DNA from: Pseudoflavonifractor sp. 524-17
GTDB lineage: Bacteria > Bacillota > Clostridia > Oscillospirales > Oscillospiraceae
Direction of reading: 5' to 3'
Length of the DNA: 50,937 nucleotides
NCBI RefSeq assembly: GCF_009935845.1
Contig: NZ_QWEK01000029.1
Span: 1 to 50,937 of the forward strand
The notes under the pieces were generated by a model. That model ran no database searches and had not been told where the DNA came from. It was given only the letters and a program-made list of their open reading frames with translations. The position numbers and the translations under genes were made by a program. Positions 41,461-50,937 of this stretch are shown one piece after another. Numbering within the stretch: position 1 is the stretch's first letter; the number at the start of each line of letters is the position of its first letter.

Positions 41461-42479
41461 GTTTGGTCAGGGAACTGTGTGCCCTGCCTGGTGTGTCCAG
41501 CTTTGAGGAGGAGGTCCGGGCCAATATCCGAGACCGGGTAGCCCCCTATGCCGACGAGACACGGGTGGACGCCCTGGGAAATCTAATTGTGTTCAAAAGG
41601 GGGAAGCGCTCCGGTGGCCCGAAGCTGGCTCTGTGCGCCCACATGGACGAGGTGGGGCTGATTATCCGCCGGATTACTGACGAGGGCTATCTGAAATTTT
41701 CCTGTGTTGGGGGAATTGACACCCGGGTGCTCATCGGCAAGCCGGTGCGGGTGGGGCCGGAGAAGATCCCTGGAGTCATCGGCCTGAAAGCTTACCATCT
41801 GGTCAGCGGCGAGGAGGAGAAGACCCTCCCCAAGACGGAGGATCTCTATATTGATATCGGCGCGGACAGCAAGGAGGAGGCGGAAAAGCAGGTGGCTCTG
41901 GGGGACTGCAGCGTCTTCGACAGCGACAGCGAGACCTTCGGCAGCGGCCTCATTAAGGCGAAGGCCCTGGATGACCGCATCGGCTGCGCGGTGATGATCA
42001 AGCTGTTGGAAGAGGAACTGCCCATGGACTGCACTTTCCTGTTTACTGTGCAGGAGGAGGTGGGCTGCCGGGGGGCCTTCGGAGCCGCCTTTGGGGAGAA
42101 GCCGGAGATTGCCCTGGTGCTGGAGACCACCACTGCCGCAGACCTGCCTGGCGCCAAAGGACACCAGAGCGTATGTGCTTTGGGCGGGGGGCCGGTGGTG
42201 CCCTTTATGGATCTGGGCTCCGTGGCGGATCGGGAGCTGTTTGAGCTGCTCCGGGATCTGGCCCAGGCCAACCAGATCCCCTGGCAGACCAAGCACCGCC
42301 TCGCGGGGGGAAACGACGCCTCGGCGGTACAGCGATCCCGGGGGGGCGTGCGGACTGTAACCATATCTGCCCCAGTGCGTTACCTCCATGCGCCGGCCAG
42401 CGTGGCCTGCATCCAGGATATAGAGAATATATTGACATTGTCGCGGCTCTTTATCGGCGCGCTGGCCGGCCGCGGCTGA
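41454..42479 (+). CDS. M42 family aminopeptidase, copy 2 of 3
   Basis: A 341-aa M42 peptidase. Sites: His and Asp in CAHMDEVGLII, Asp in AKALDDRIGCA, Glu pair in VQEEVGCRGAFG, and His in VRYLHAPASV. The position that is Asp (VAVDVT) in copies 1 and 3 is Glu here (LVLETTT), a metal-ligand change seen in some M42 branches that could shift metal or substrate preference. It overlaps copy 1 by seven bases (ATGCTGA), with AGGAGG upstream, so translation is coupled. Copy 3 follows 17 bp later. Confidence 0.9.
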   Translation: MLSLVRELCALPGVSSFEEEVRANIRDRVAPYADETRVDALGNLIVFKRGKRSGGPKLALCAHMDEVGLIIRRITDEGYLKFSCVGGIDTRVLIGKPVRVGPEKIPGVIGLKAYHLVSGEEEKTLPKTEDLYIDIGADSKEEAEKQVALGDCSVFDSDSETFGSGLIKAKALDDRIGCAVMIKLLEEELPMDCTFLFTVQEEVGCRGAFGAAFGEKPEIALVLETTTAADLPGAKGHQSVCALGGGPVVPFMDLGSVADRELFELLRDLAQANQIPWQTKHRLAGGNDASAVQRSRGGVRTVTISAPVRYLHAPASVACIQDIENILTLSRLFIGALAGRG

Positions 42480-42496
42480 CAGGGAGAGATAAGTGT

Positions 42497-43492
42497 ATGG
42501 ATATGTTAGAAACCCTCCGCGTCCTCAATAGCTGTCATGGTCCCTCCGGCGGCGAGGCGGGGATAGCCCAGGCCATCCGCGGCTTGTCCGCCCCCTTTTC
42601 CGATGAGATTACCACCGATCCGCTGGGAAATCTGATTGTCCGCAAACGGGGAAGAGGTCCCAAGGTGATGTTCGCCGCCCACATGGATTCCATCGGTTGT
42701 ATTGTGACCCATATAGATGAAAACGGTTTTCTCCGCTTTGGACCCCTGGGGGGGCTGACCCCGGCGGAGATCGCCTATGCGCCGGTGCGCTTTGCCAACG
42801 GGACTCGGGGGGTGCTGGCGGTGTCCGCCCAGGCGGAGAAGGCATTCAAGCTGGATGATCTGTATATCGACATCGGCGCCAAGAACCGGGCGGAGGCCGA
42901 GTCCAAGGTGCAGGTGGGGGATACGGCGGTGTACGACACACCTGCCTATCAAGCGGGAGACCGGCTGGTTTCTCCCTATATGGACAACCGCATCTCCTGC
43001 GTGGTGCTGCTGATGGCGCTGGAGCGGCTTCAGCAGAGTGAGAACGACCTCTATTTTGTCTTTACTGTCCAGGAGGAGCTGGGGCTGAGAGGAGCCAGAA
43101 CTGCGGCATTCTCGATTGACCCAGACTACGCGGTGGCGGTAGACGTGACCTCTGCGGACGACGAGCTGGACACCAAGCACCAGTGCTCCAGCGTTCTGGG
43201 CGGCGGCGCGGCAGTGAAGGTGATGGACCGCAGCGTCCTGTGCCACCCCGCCATAGTAGAAAAGCTGTGCGCCCTGGCACAGGCCGAGGGCATTCCCTTT
43301 CAACGGGATGTGATCCGGTTCGGCGGCACCGACGCTGGGGCCATTCACCAAAGCCGGGGCGGTGTGGTTACCGGGGGGATCTCCATTCCCTGCCGGTACA
43401 CCCATACCCCACAGGAGATGGTGGACGCCCGGGACGTGGAGGCCTGCGCCGCGCTGGCGGCCGCCTATGCCGGGGCGGAGCTGGAGGGATGA
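42497..43492 (+). CDS. M42 family aminopeptidase, copy 3 of 3
   Basis: A 331-aa M42 peptidase. Sites: His and Asp in AAHMDSIGCIV (Ser replaces the usual Glu after the Asp), bridging Asp in SPYMDNRISCV, catalytic Glu pair in VQEELGLRGART, Asp in VAVDVTSA, and His in CRYTHTPQEM. The three copies differ widely in sequence, so they are old paralogues, not recent duplicates. As M42 subunits can mix into hetero-complexes in some archaea, three neighbouring genes could make one mixed particle. That is inference. Weak AGGGAGAG ribosome site. Confidence 0.9.
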   Translation: MDMLETLRVLNSCHGPSGGEAGIAQAIRGLSAPFSDEITTDPLGNLIVRKRGRGPKVMFAAHMDSIGCIVTHIDENGFLRFGPLGGLTPAEIAYAPVRFANGTRGVLAVSAQAEKAFKLDDLYIDIGAKNRAEAESKVQVGDTAVYDTPAYQAGDRLVSPYMDNRISCVVLLMALERLQQSENDLYFVFTVQEELGLRGARTAAFSIDPDYAVAVDVTSADDELDTKHQCSSVLGGGAAVKVMDRSVLCHPAIVEKLCALAQAEGIPFQRDVIRFGGTDAGAIHQSRGGVVTGGISIPCRYTHTPQEMVDARDVEACAALAAAYAGAELEG

Positions 43493-43544
43493 CAGACGCC
43501 CCCGGCACGATACAAAATCGAATAGATAGGATGAAAAAAGCGAG

Positions 43545-44795
43545 ATGTCTTTACAGCTAAGTGAACGGGTCCGGGCCTTGGGGCGGGAGGCTCAGTCCGG
43601 CCTGCGGGAGCAGTTTGACCGCATCGACGCCATTGCCGAAGAGAACACGCAAAAGGTTCTGGCGGCCTTTCAGAAATATCGGGTGGACGAGAGCTGCTTT
43701 GCCGGCACCACCGGTTACGGCTACGATGACCTGGGCCGGGATCGGCTGGAGCAAATCTACGCCGATATTTTCGGTACAGAGGACGCTCTGGTTCGCATTA
43801 ACTTTGTCAACGGTACCCACGCCATCGCCTGCGCTCTGTTCGGGGCGCTGAAGCCGGGGGACGTGCTGGTGTCGGCGGTGGGCGCACCCTACGACACCCT
43901 TTTGGGGGTGATCGGCGTAACGGACAAGGGCCCCGGCTCCCTGAAAAGCTATGGGGTATCTTACCGGCAGGTGGATTTGGCCGACGACGCGCCCGACCCA
44001 GAGGGGCTGGCCCGGGCGGTCCGGGACCCAAAGGTGAAAGCGGTACTGATCCAGCGGTCTAAGGGGTACTCCACCCGCTCGTCCCTGTCGGTGGAGGAGA
44101 TTGGAGTACTGTGCCGGGTGGTACGGGAGAATAATCCGAACGCCGCCATTCTGGTGGACAACTGCTACGGCGAGTTTGTGGAGGCCAGAGAGCCCACCCA
44201 GGCGGGGGCAGATCTGGTGGTGGGATCTCTGATCAAAAATCCCGGCGGCGGGCTTGCTCCTACCGGCGGCTATCTGGCCGGGCGGCGGGATCTGATCGAG
44301 GGGGCGGCTATGCGCCTCACCGTCCCCGGCATTGGCCGGGAGTGCGGCTGCACGATGGGGAGCAGCCGGGCGCTGTACCAGGGACTGTTCCTGGCGCCCC
44401 ATACGGTGGCTCAGGCGGTGAAGACGGCGGTATTCGCCGCCAAGATTATGGAGGGATTGGGCTACCGGACGGAGCCCGCCTCAGATACCGTCCGCCGGGA
44501 CATCATCCAGATGATCCACTTCGGCGCGCCGGAGCCCCTGAAGCGGTTCTGCAAGGGCATCCAGTCTGGCGCTCCGGTGGACTCCTATGTGACGCCGGAA
44601 CCCTGGGCCATGCCAGGCTATGACAGCCCGGTGATTATGGCGGCGGGGGCCTTTATCCAGGGGGCGTCCATCGAGCTGTCCTGCGACGCGCCCATGCGGG
44701 AGCCCTATACTGCCTACCTTCAGGGGGGCCTGACCTATGAGTCAGGAAAGGCGGGGGTTCTGCTGGCGGTGGAGGAGCTGCTCCGGACGGAATAA
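43545..44795 (+). CDS. Methionine-gamma-lyase-family PLP protein (YnbB-like)
   Basis: A 416-aa fold-type-I PLP enzyme of the family once labelled aluminium-resistance protein (YnbB), now grouped with methionine gamma-lyase. The cofactor Lys231 lies in GSLIKNPGGGLAPTGGY, preceded by ILVDNCYGEF (about 203-212) with the PLP-contacting Asp, and the N-terminal GYGYDDLGRD (about 56-65). Activity of this branch is not firmly known. Cysteine or methionine desulfuration is likely. It follows the peptidases by 52 bp, so peptide breakdown feeding amino-acid use is a reasonable idea. A weak ribosome site. The stop TAA is joined to a gene-end repeat. Confidence 0.88.
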   Translation: MSLQLSERVRALGREAQSGLREQFDRIDAIAEENTQKVLAAFQKYRVDESCFAGTTGYGYDDLGRDRLEQIYADIFGTEDALVRINFVNGTHAIACALFGALKPGDVLVSAVGAPYDTLLGVIGVTDKGPGSLKSYGVSYRQVDLADDAPDPEGLARAVRDPKVKAVLIQRSKGYSTRSSLSVEEIGVLCRVVRENNPNAAILVDNCYGEFVEAREPTQAGADLVVGSLIKNPGGGLAPTGGYLAGRRDLIEGAAMRLTVPGIGRECGCTMGSSRALYQGLFLAPHTVAQAVKTAVFAAKIMEGLGYRTEPASDTVRRDIIQMIHFGAPEPLKRFCKGIQSGAPVDSYVTPEPWAMPGYDSPVIMAAGAFIQGASIELSCDAPMREPYTAYLQGGLTYESGKAGVLLAVEELLRTE

Positions 44796-44866
44796 GAAGC
44801 TGTACCATTTCTAAGAGCCTGGGTTCTAGGTCAAGCAATCTGGCGCATAGTCTGAACCCAAAGGGG
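44794..44866. repeat. Gene-end repeat, copy C (one end)
   Basis: AAGAAGCTGTACCATTT begins in the stop codon of the PLP-enzyme gene (TAAGAAGCTG). The opposite terminus is missing. The rest (44813-44860) holds GGGTTC inverted against GAACCC and resembles the second repeat seen at 23511. The yunB ribosome site starts right after it. Confidence 0.55.
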
Positions 44867-44875
44867 GGAGGGCTT

Positions 44876-45571
44876 GTGCGGTCTGTCTTTTTGCGGCGGC
44901 TGGCCAGCCGATACGGCGGAGGTACGGCCCAACGGAGATACCATCTCTTTCCTGCCTTGGCGGGGATTGGGCTGGCGTTGGCGCTGTTCTGGCAGATTGA
45001 CCGGCTGGCCCGGCCGGTGGTGATTGAGCTGGCCGGAGCGAAGCTGCAAAATGCGGTGACGGAGATCGTCAACGACGCGGTAGGCCGCTCTTTAGAGGAA
45101 GGCGATGCCGGCGACGGGCTGTTTGCCATTCAGACCGACCAGAACGGGACCATTACTACCCTCACTGCCAACCCGGCCGCCTTGAACAGGCTGCGGGGGA
45201 GCATTCTGGCAGACGTGCTGGAGCGGGTGCGGGCATTAGACCGGGAGACCCTGGGAATCCCCATAGGAAATCTCACCGGCTGGGGGATCTGTTCCGGCCG
45301 GGGGCCGGTACTGTCCGTGCAGGTACTGGCGGCGGCGGTGCCAAGGGCGGAGTTTCGCAATGAGTTTACTGCGGCGGGGATCAACCAGACCCTCCATCAG
45401 GTGATGCTGGACGTGACGGTGGAGGTGTCCCTGCTGCTGCCGGGGGGAAGGGCAGAGTATAGCATAAATGTTCCGGTGTGCGTGACGGAGACGGTGATTA
45501 TTGGACAGGTGCCGGACACCTATCTCAACCTTCCATTTGGTTACGAAAAGGAGAGAGGAGAACTTTCTTAA
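44876..45571 (+). CDS. yunB: Sporulation protein YunB
   Basis: A 231-aa protein of the YunB family, which is made in the mother cell under sigma-E and needed for spore formation in Bacillus. One N-terminal membrane helix (about 25-42, FPALAGIGLALALFW) is followed by an outside domain with the family segments AVTEIVNDAVGRS, GRGPVLSVQVL, EVSLLLPGGRAEYSINVPVCVTETVIIG and the ending GQVPDTYLNLPFG. The exact biochemical role is unknown. The start is GTG with GGGGGGAGGG directly upstream. Its presence, with sigH and ftsK, supports a spore-forming host. Confidence 0.9.
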   Translation: MRSVFLRRLASRYGGGTAQRRYHLFPALAGIGLALALFWQIDRLARPVVIELAGAKLQNAVTEIVNDAVGRSLEEGDAGDGLFAIQTDQNGTITTLTANPAALNRLRGSILADVLERVRALDRETLGIPIGNLTGWGICSGRGPVLSVQVLAAAVPRAEFRNEFTAAGINQTLHQVMLDVTVEVSLLLPGGRAEYSINVPVCVTETVIIGQVPDTYLNLPFGYEKERGELS

Positions 45572-45576
45572 TATAC

Positions 45577-48204
<2,628 letters not shown>

Positions 48205-48205
<1 letters not shown>

Positions 48206-48366
48206 AAAGCTGTACCAATTGTCTCAGTACGGTCTTTGCAGATCGAATCGCCTCTGAACGGCGTTGAAAAATCTTGAAATACGCAGCGTGTTCCGGCGAT
48301 TGTTTGCCTCGTCAAAGATGATTTACCCTCGCAAATCTGCATACTTTTCCAAATGGTACAGCTTCT
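48205..48366. repeat. Gene-end palindromic repeat, copy D (162 bp)
   Basis: AAAAGCTGTACCAATT (from 48205, the last A of the ligA stop) is inverted against AAATGGTACAGCTTCT (48351-48366). Inside, AAAATCTTGAAATACG (about 48267-48282) and TTCCGGCGATTGTTTGCCTCG (about 48291-48311, in two parts) line up with the core of copy A read on its other strand. It is nearly the same length as copy A (160 bp). Confidence 0.75.
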
Positions 48367-48401
48367 GAGCGCCATGATGTTTCAGAGAGAGGAGAGAGAC
48401 A

Positions 48402-50831
48402 ATGCGGCCTGAGTGGAGCGAGAAACTGGATGCGCTGACAGGGGAGCGCCGGCAGGCTATGGCATTTTTGCGGGACAGTCTGCCGGTGAGCGATCTGGAC
48501 TGCTATTCCTTTGACTTCTTCCTTACGTGCGCGGACCACGCCCTCCAGGTGCGTCAGGAATTCGCCTGGTGCGCCCAACTGGAGGAGGAGATTTTTTACC
48601 ACTATGTCCTCTGTCCCAGGGTGAACGATGAGGATCTGGGTGAATATCATGCCTGCTTTTACCGTGCGCTTCAGCCCCGGGTGACTGGATTATTCCCGGA
48701 AGCGGCAGCGCTGGAGGTAAATCGCTGGTGCCATGAGTGGGCGTCCTACGAGAGCCAGGATGACCGCACCGCCGCACCATTGACCGTACTGCGCAATGGA
48801 AGCGGCCGGTGCGGGGAGGAGTCCGCCTTTTTGACAGCGGCTCTGCGGAGCGTGGGCCTTCCCGCCCGGCAGATCTATGCCCCCCGGTGGTCCCACTGCG
48901 ACGACAATCACGCCTGGGTGGAGGTGTTATGCGGCGGAGTTTGGCATTTTCTCGGCGCCTGTGAGCCGGAGCCGGTGTTGGACCGTGGGTGGTTCAACAC
49001 CGCTGCCTCCAGAGCTATGGTAGTCCATTCCCGGATTTTCGGTCGGGGTACATCTCCACTCCATGGCGTCCCCATCGGCCGGGAAGGGGCGGTGACCTGG
49101 TATAATCAGACCGCCCGCTATGCCAGGACGGCGGAATACCGCTTCTCAGTCCGGTGGCAGGGAGCGCCTGCCCCCGGCGCCCGGCTCCATCTGCAACTTC
49201 TCAATGAGGCTGGCTTTCACACGGTTGCAATCCTGACGGCGGACGGCTGCGGGAAGGCGGAAATCTCCCTGGGACTGGGCAGCCTTCATGTCCTGGCGGA
49301 GTGGAACGGCCTGTGGGCGGAAGAGGACTGTACCGGGGAGGGGTGCACCCTGATGCTGTCCGATGCGTTCTGCCCGGAGGAAGAATGGGTGGAGTGGAAT
49401 TACTGTGCGCCTAAAGACGCACCCATCCATCCCGGCACACTGACACAGATCCAAAAGACAGAACGGGCCGCTGTCCTGGCCCAGGGAACAGCCATACGGG
49501 AGAGCCGGCTCAGCGCCCACTTTGACCCGCTCCGGGGAGCTGCTCTGCCGGAAATGGAGGAGGCACTTCTCCGGAGCGCCCGTGGCAATTTTGACGAAAT
49601 ATATGCCTTCCTTTCTGGGAAGAACCGGGAGAGCCGGGCCCGGCTGCTAGCCACTTTGGCGGAGAAAGATCTGCGGGATACAGACTGTGAGACGTTAGAG
49701 GATCTCTTCCACCTGCCCTCCGCCGGTGAGCTGCCGGAAGAAATTTACTGGCGCTATGTAGCCTGCCCCAGAATCGCCTGGGAGAAGCTCACCTCCTGGC
49801 GGGGTCCGCTGTCCCAATGGCTGGCAGGATTAGAAGAGCGCTTTCGCACCCGGCCCGGCCTTCTGTGGGGGGAATTGAGACGCCATATTGCAGCGCCGCA
49901 GGGGGACTGCTACGCCAATCTGTATTGGACCCCTGCCGTAGCAGTGAAACGGGGCCGGTGCGACGAAAAGAGTCTCCGGGTGCTGTTTGTGACATTGCTG
50001 CGTACCTTGGGCATCGCCGCCCGGCTGCGGCCTACAGACGGGGTGCCGGAGTTTTGGGAGAATGGTCGGTTTCGGACGGTAGCGGAGGAGGAGACTGGGC
50101 CGCTGCGGCTGGTGCGGACACAGGGACAGATACCCCTGTACCGGCAGAATTGGACGCTCTCCTGCTGGACAGAGATGGGCTGGCGGCAGTTAAATCTGCG
50201 GGATGGGGATTGGAACAGGGAGATATATTGTTTGAACCTGCCTGTGGGGGGGTACCGGATCATCACCGCAGTGCGCCTGCCCAACGGCAGTCAATTCGCC
50301 GCCCGGCGGGATTTTATCCTGTCCGGACAGGGGCAGACCATCCCACTCTGTCTGCGTACCTTTGCTTTAGCGGATATGCTGGGAGAACAGGACATGCCGC
50401 CCCTTCCGGCGGTTACGCTGACGGGAGAACCAGTGGGGGATGGGCGGCATACCAGCGGCAAGCCCGCTTTACTGTTCTGGCTGGAGGAGGGGAGTGAACC
50501 CACAGAGCATATACTTAACGAGCTGACAGACAGACAGGAGGCATTCCAGGCGCTCCCGGCAGACATTAAATTTTTTGTGCGAAGTGCAGAGAGCGTAAAA
50601 CAGCCCACGTTGGCCAGAGTGCTGCATAAATGGCCCGAAATTCAGGTGCTGATGGATGAGTGGAGCTTTGATCTGGAGGAGGTGGCTCGCCGGCTGGGCT
50701 GCGATCCGGACCGTCCCCCTCTGGCTGTGGTGTGCAGCAAAGCGGGACAGGCAGTTTATGGGCGCAGTGGTTATTACGTAGGCACGGTGGAGCTACTCGC
50801 CCGGATTTTGGAATATCTGTGTTTTAAGTAA
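48402..50831 (+). CDS. Large protein with two transglutaminase-like domains and a thioredoxin-like end
   Basis: An 809-aa soluble protein without signal peptide. Domain 1 (about 95-220) has the transglutaminase-type Cys137 (GRCGEESAF), His170 (DDNHAWVEV), and a W-x-x-L end where the usual Asp is replaced (WHFLGACEPEPV). Domain 2 (about 480-600) has Cys520 (KRGRCDEKSLR) and LRTLGIAARLRPTDG, but the His and Asp are lost (QNWTLSCWTEMGW). The end (about 690-805) reads like a thioredoxin fold (KPALLFWLEEGSEPTEHI) without a CxxC. Bacteroides and Firmicute proteins share the LGACEPEP block. Function is unknown, and cytoplasmic protease or peptide-binding activity are options. It has a GAGAGGAG ribosome site and strong terminators. 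Confidence 0.85.
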   Translation: MRPEWSEKLDALTGERRQAMAFLRDSLPVSDLDCYSFDFFLTCADHALQVRQEFAWCAQLEEEIFYHYVLCPRVNDEDLGEYHACFYRALQPRVTGLFPEAAALEVNRWCHEWASYESQDDRTAAPLTVLRNGSGRCGEESAFLTAALRSVGLPARQIYAPRWSHCDDNHAWVEVLCGGVWHFLGACEPEPVLDRGWFNTAASRAMVVHSRIFGRGTSPLHGVPIGREGAVTWYNQTARYARTAEYRFSVRWQGAPAPGARLHLQLLNEAGFHTVAILTADGCGKAEISLGLGSLHVLAEWNGLWAEEDCTGEGCTLMLSDAFCPEEEWVEWNYCAPKDAPIHPGTLTQIQKTERAAVLAQGTAIRESRLSAHFDPLRGAALPEMEEALLRSARGNFDEIYAFLSGKNRESRARLLATLAEKDLRDTDCETLEDLFHLPSAGELPEEIYWRYVACPRIAWEKLTSWRGPLSQWLAGLEERFRTRPGLLWGELRRHIAAPQGDCYANLYWTPAVAVKRGRCDEKSLRVLFVTLLRTLGIAARLRPTDGVPEFWENGRFRTVAEEETGPLRLVRTQGQIPLYRQNWTLSCWTEMGWRQLNLRDGDWNREIYCLNLPVGGYRIITAVRLPNGSQFAARRDFILSGQGQTIPLCLRTFALADMLGEQDMPPLPAVTLTGEPVGDGRHTSGKPALLFWLEEGSEPTEHILNELTDRQEAFQALPADIKFFVRSAESVKQPTLARVLHKWPEIQVLMDEWSFDLEEVARRLGCDPDRPPLAVVCSKAGQAVYGRSGYYVGTVELLARILEYLCFK

Positions 50832-50835
50832 GACA

Positions 50836-50900
50836 GGGCATAGGCCATTTGGCCTATGCCCCCAGCCTGTCGAAAAAGTCTGCCCTTCGGCAGACTTTTT
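50836..50900 (+). terminator. Two tandem terminator hairpins
   Basis: GGGCATAGGCC (50836-50846) with GGCCTATGCCC (50851-50861), then AAAAAGTCTGCC (50873-50884) with GGCAGACTTTTT (50889-50900). The second is a classic bidirectional terminator. Confidence 0.85.
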
Positions 50901-50937
50901 CATATAAACGAGGTAAAATAGAGCAGGGTGAGAAAAA

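Overview
The window is a high-GC (about 60%) chromosomal segment from a spore-forming, low-G+C-phylum-type (Firmicutes/Clostridia) bacterium. Gene content (SigH, YunB, SpoIIIE-type FtsK, TepA, the murB-rapZ-glmR-whiA block, TrmK-Nif3 pair, NAD-dependent ligase) and codon/base composition point to the Oscillospiraceae, perhaps a Flavonifractor/Lawsonibacter-like gut anaerobe. The family-level placement is inference. All genes were identified by reading motifs, not by database search.

Layout. 1-2185: the end of an integrated mobile element (AT-richer than the rest), with a 95-aa orphan protein, a CTAG-rich GC tract and a tyrosine integrase abutting the 3' end of guaA. 2186-4376: guaA, with its glutaminase active site deleted, and a BirA-controlled bioY. 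4639-9725: tepA, uppP, ftsK/spoIIIE and a GNAT gene. 9794-10657: a beta-hydroxyacid dehydrogenase on the minus strand. 10903-16176: ruvC-ruvA-ruvB, a translationally coupled AAA ATPase, glmM and sigH. 16253-19447: two small Cys-rich proteins, then trmK-nif3 and yebC. 19448-20510: a decayed methyltransferase gene carrying three in-frame TAG codons. 20511-20870: rnpB. 20903-24272: a metal-efflux operon (ArsR regulator, free HMA metallochaperone, P1B ATPase, membrane methyltransferase). 24390-25365: a flavoprotein and a macro-domain protein. 25487-35594: murB-rapZ-glmR-whiA-rtcB-dnaE-cls, mostly one dense operon. 35772-37519: an ECF sigma factor and its putative membrane anti-sigma. 37560-38744: two minus-strand genes. 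39006-46278: murD, three tandem M42 peptidases, a methionine-gamma-lyase-like PLP enzyme, yunB and vanZ. 46220-50831: ligA and a large transglutaminase-like protein.

How it works together. Most of the window is cell-envelope precursor synthesis (glmM, murB, murD, uppP, GlmR), DNA processing (RuvABC, DnaE, LigA, FtsK) and sporulation. The accessory signals are the integrase element and small dispersed palindromic repeats. The main repeat family starts AGAAGCTGTACCA and sits directly on the stop codon of the preceding gene in four separate places (bioY, cls, the PLP enzyme, ligA). Together with the glutaminase-less GuaA, these repeats are the most unusual things here. I found no CRISPR array, tRNA, rRNA operon, complete insertion sequence, or obvious defence or secretion system.
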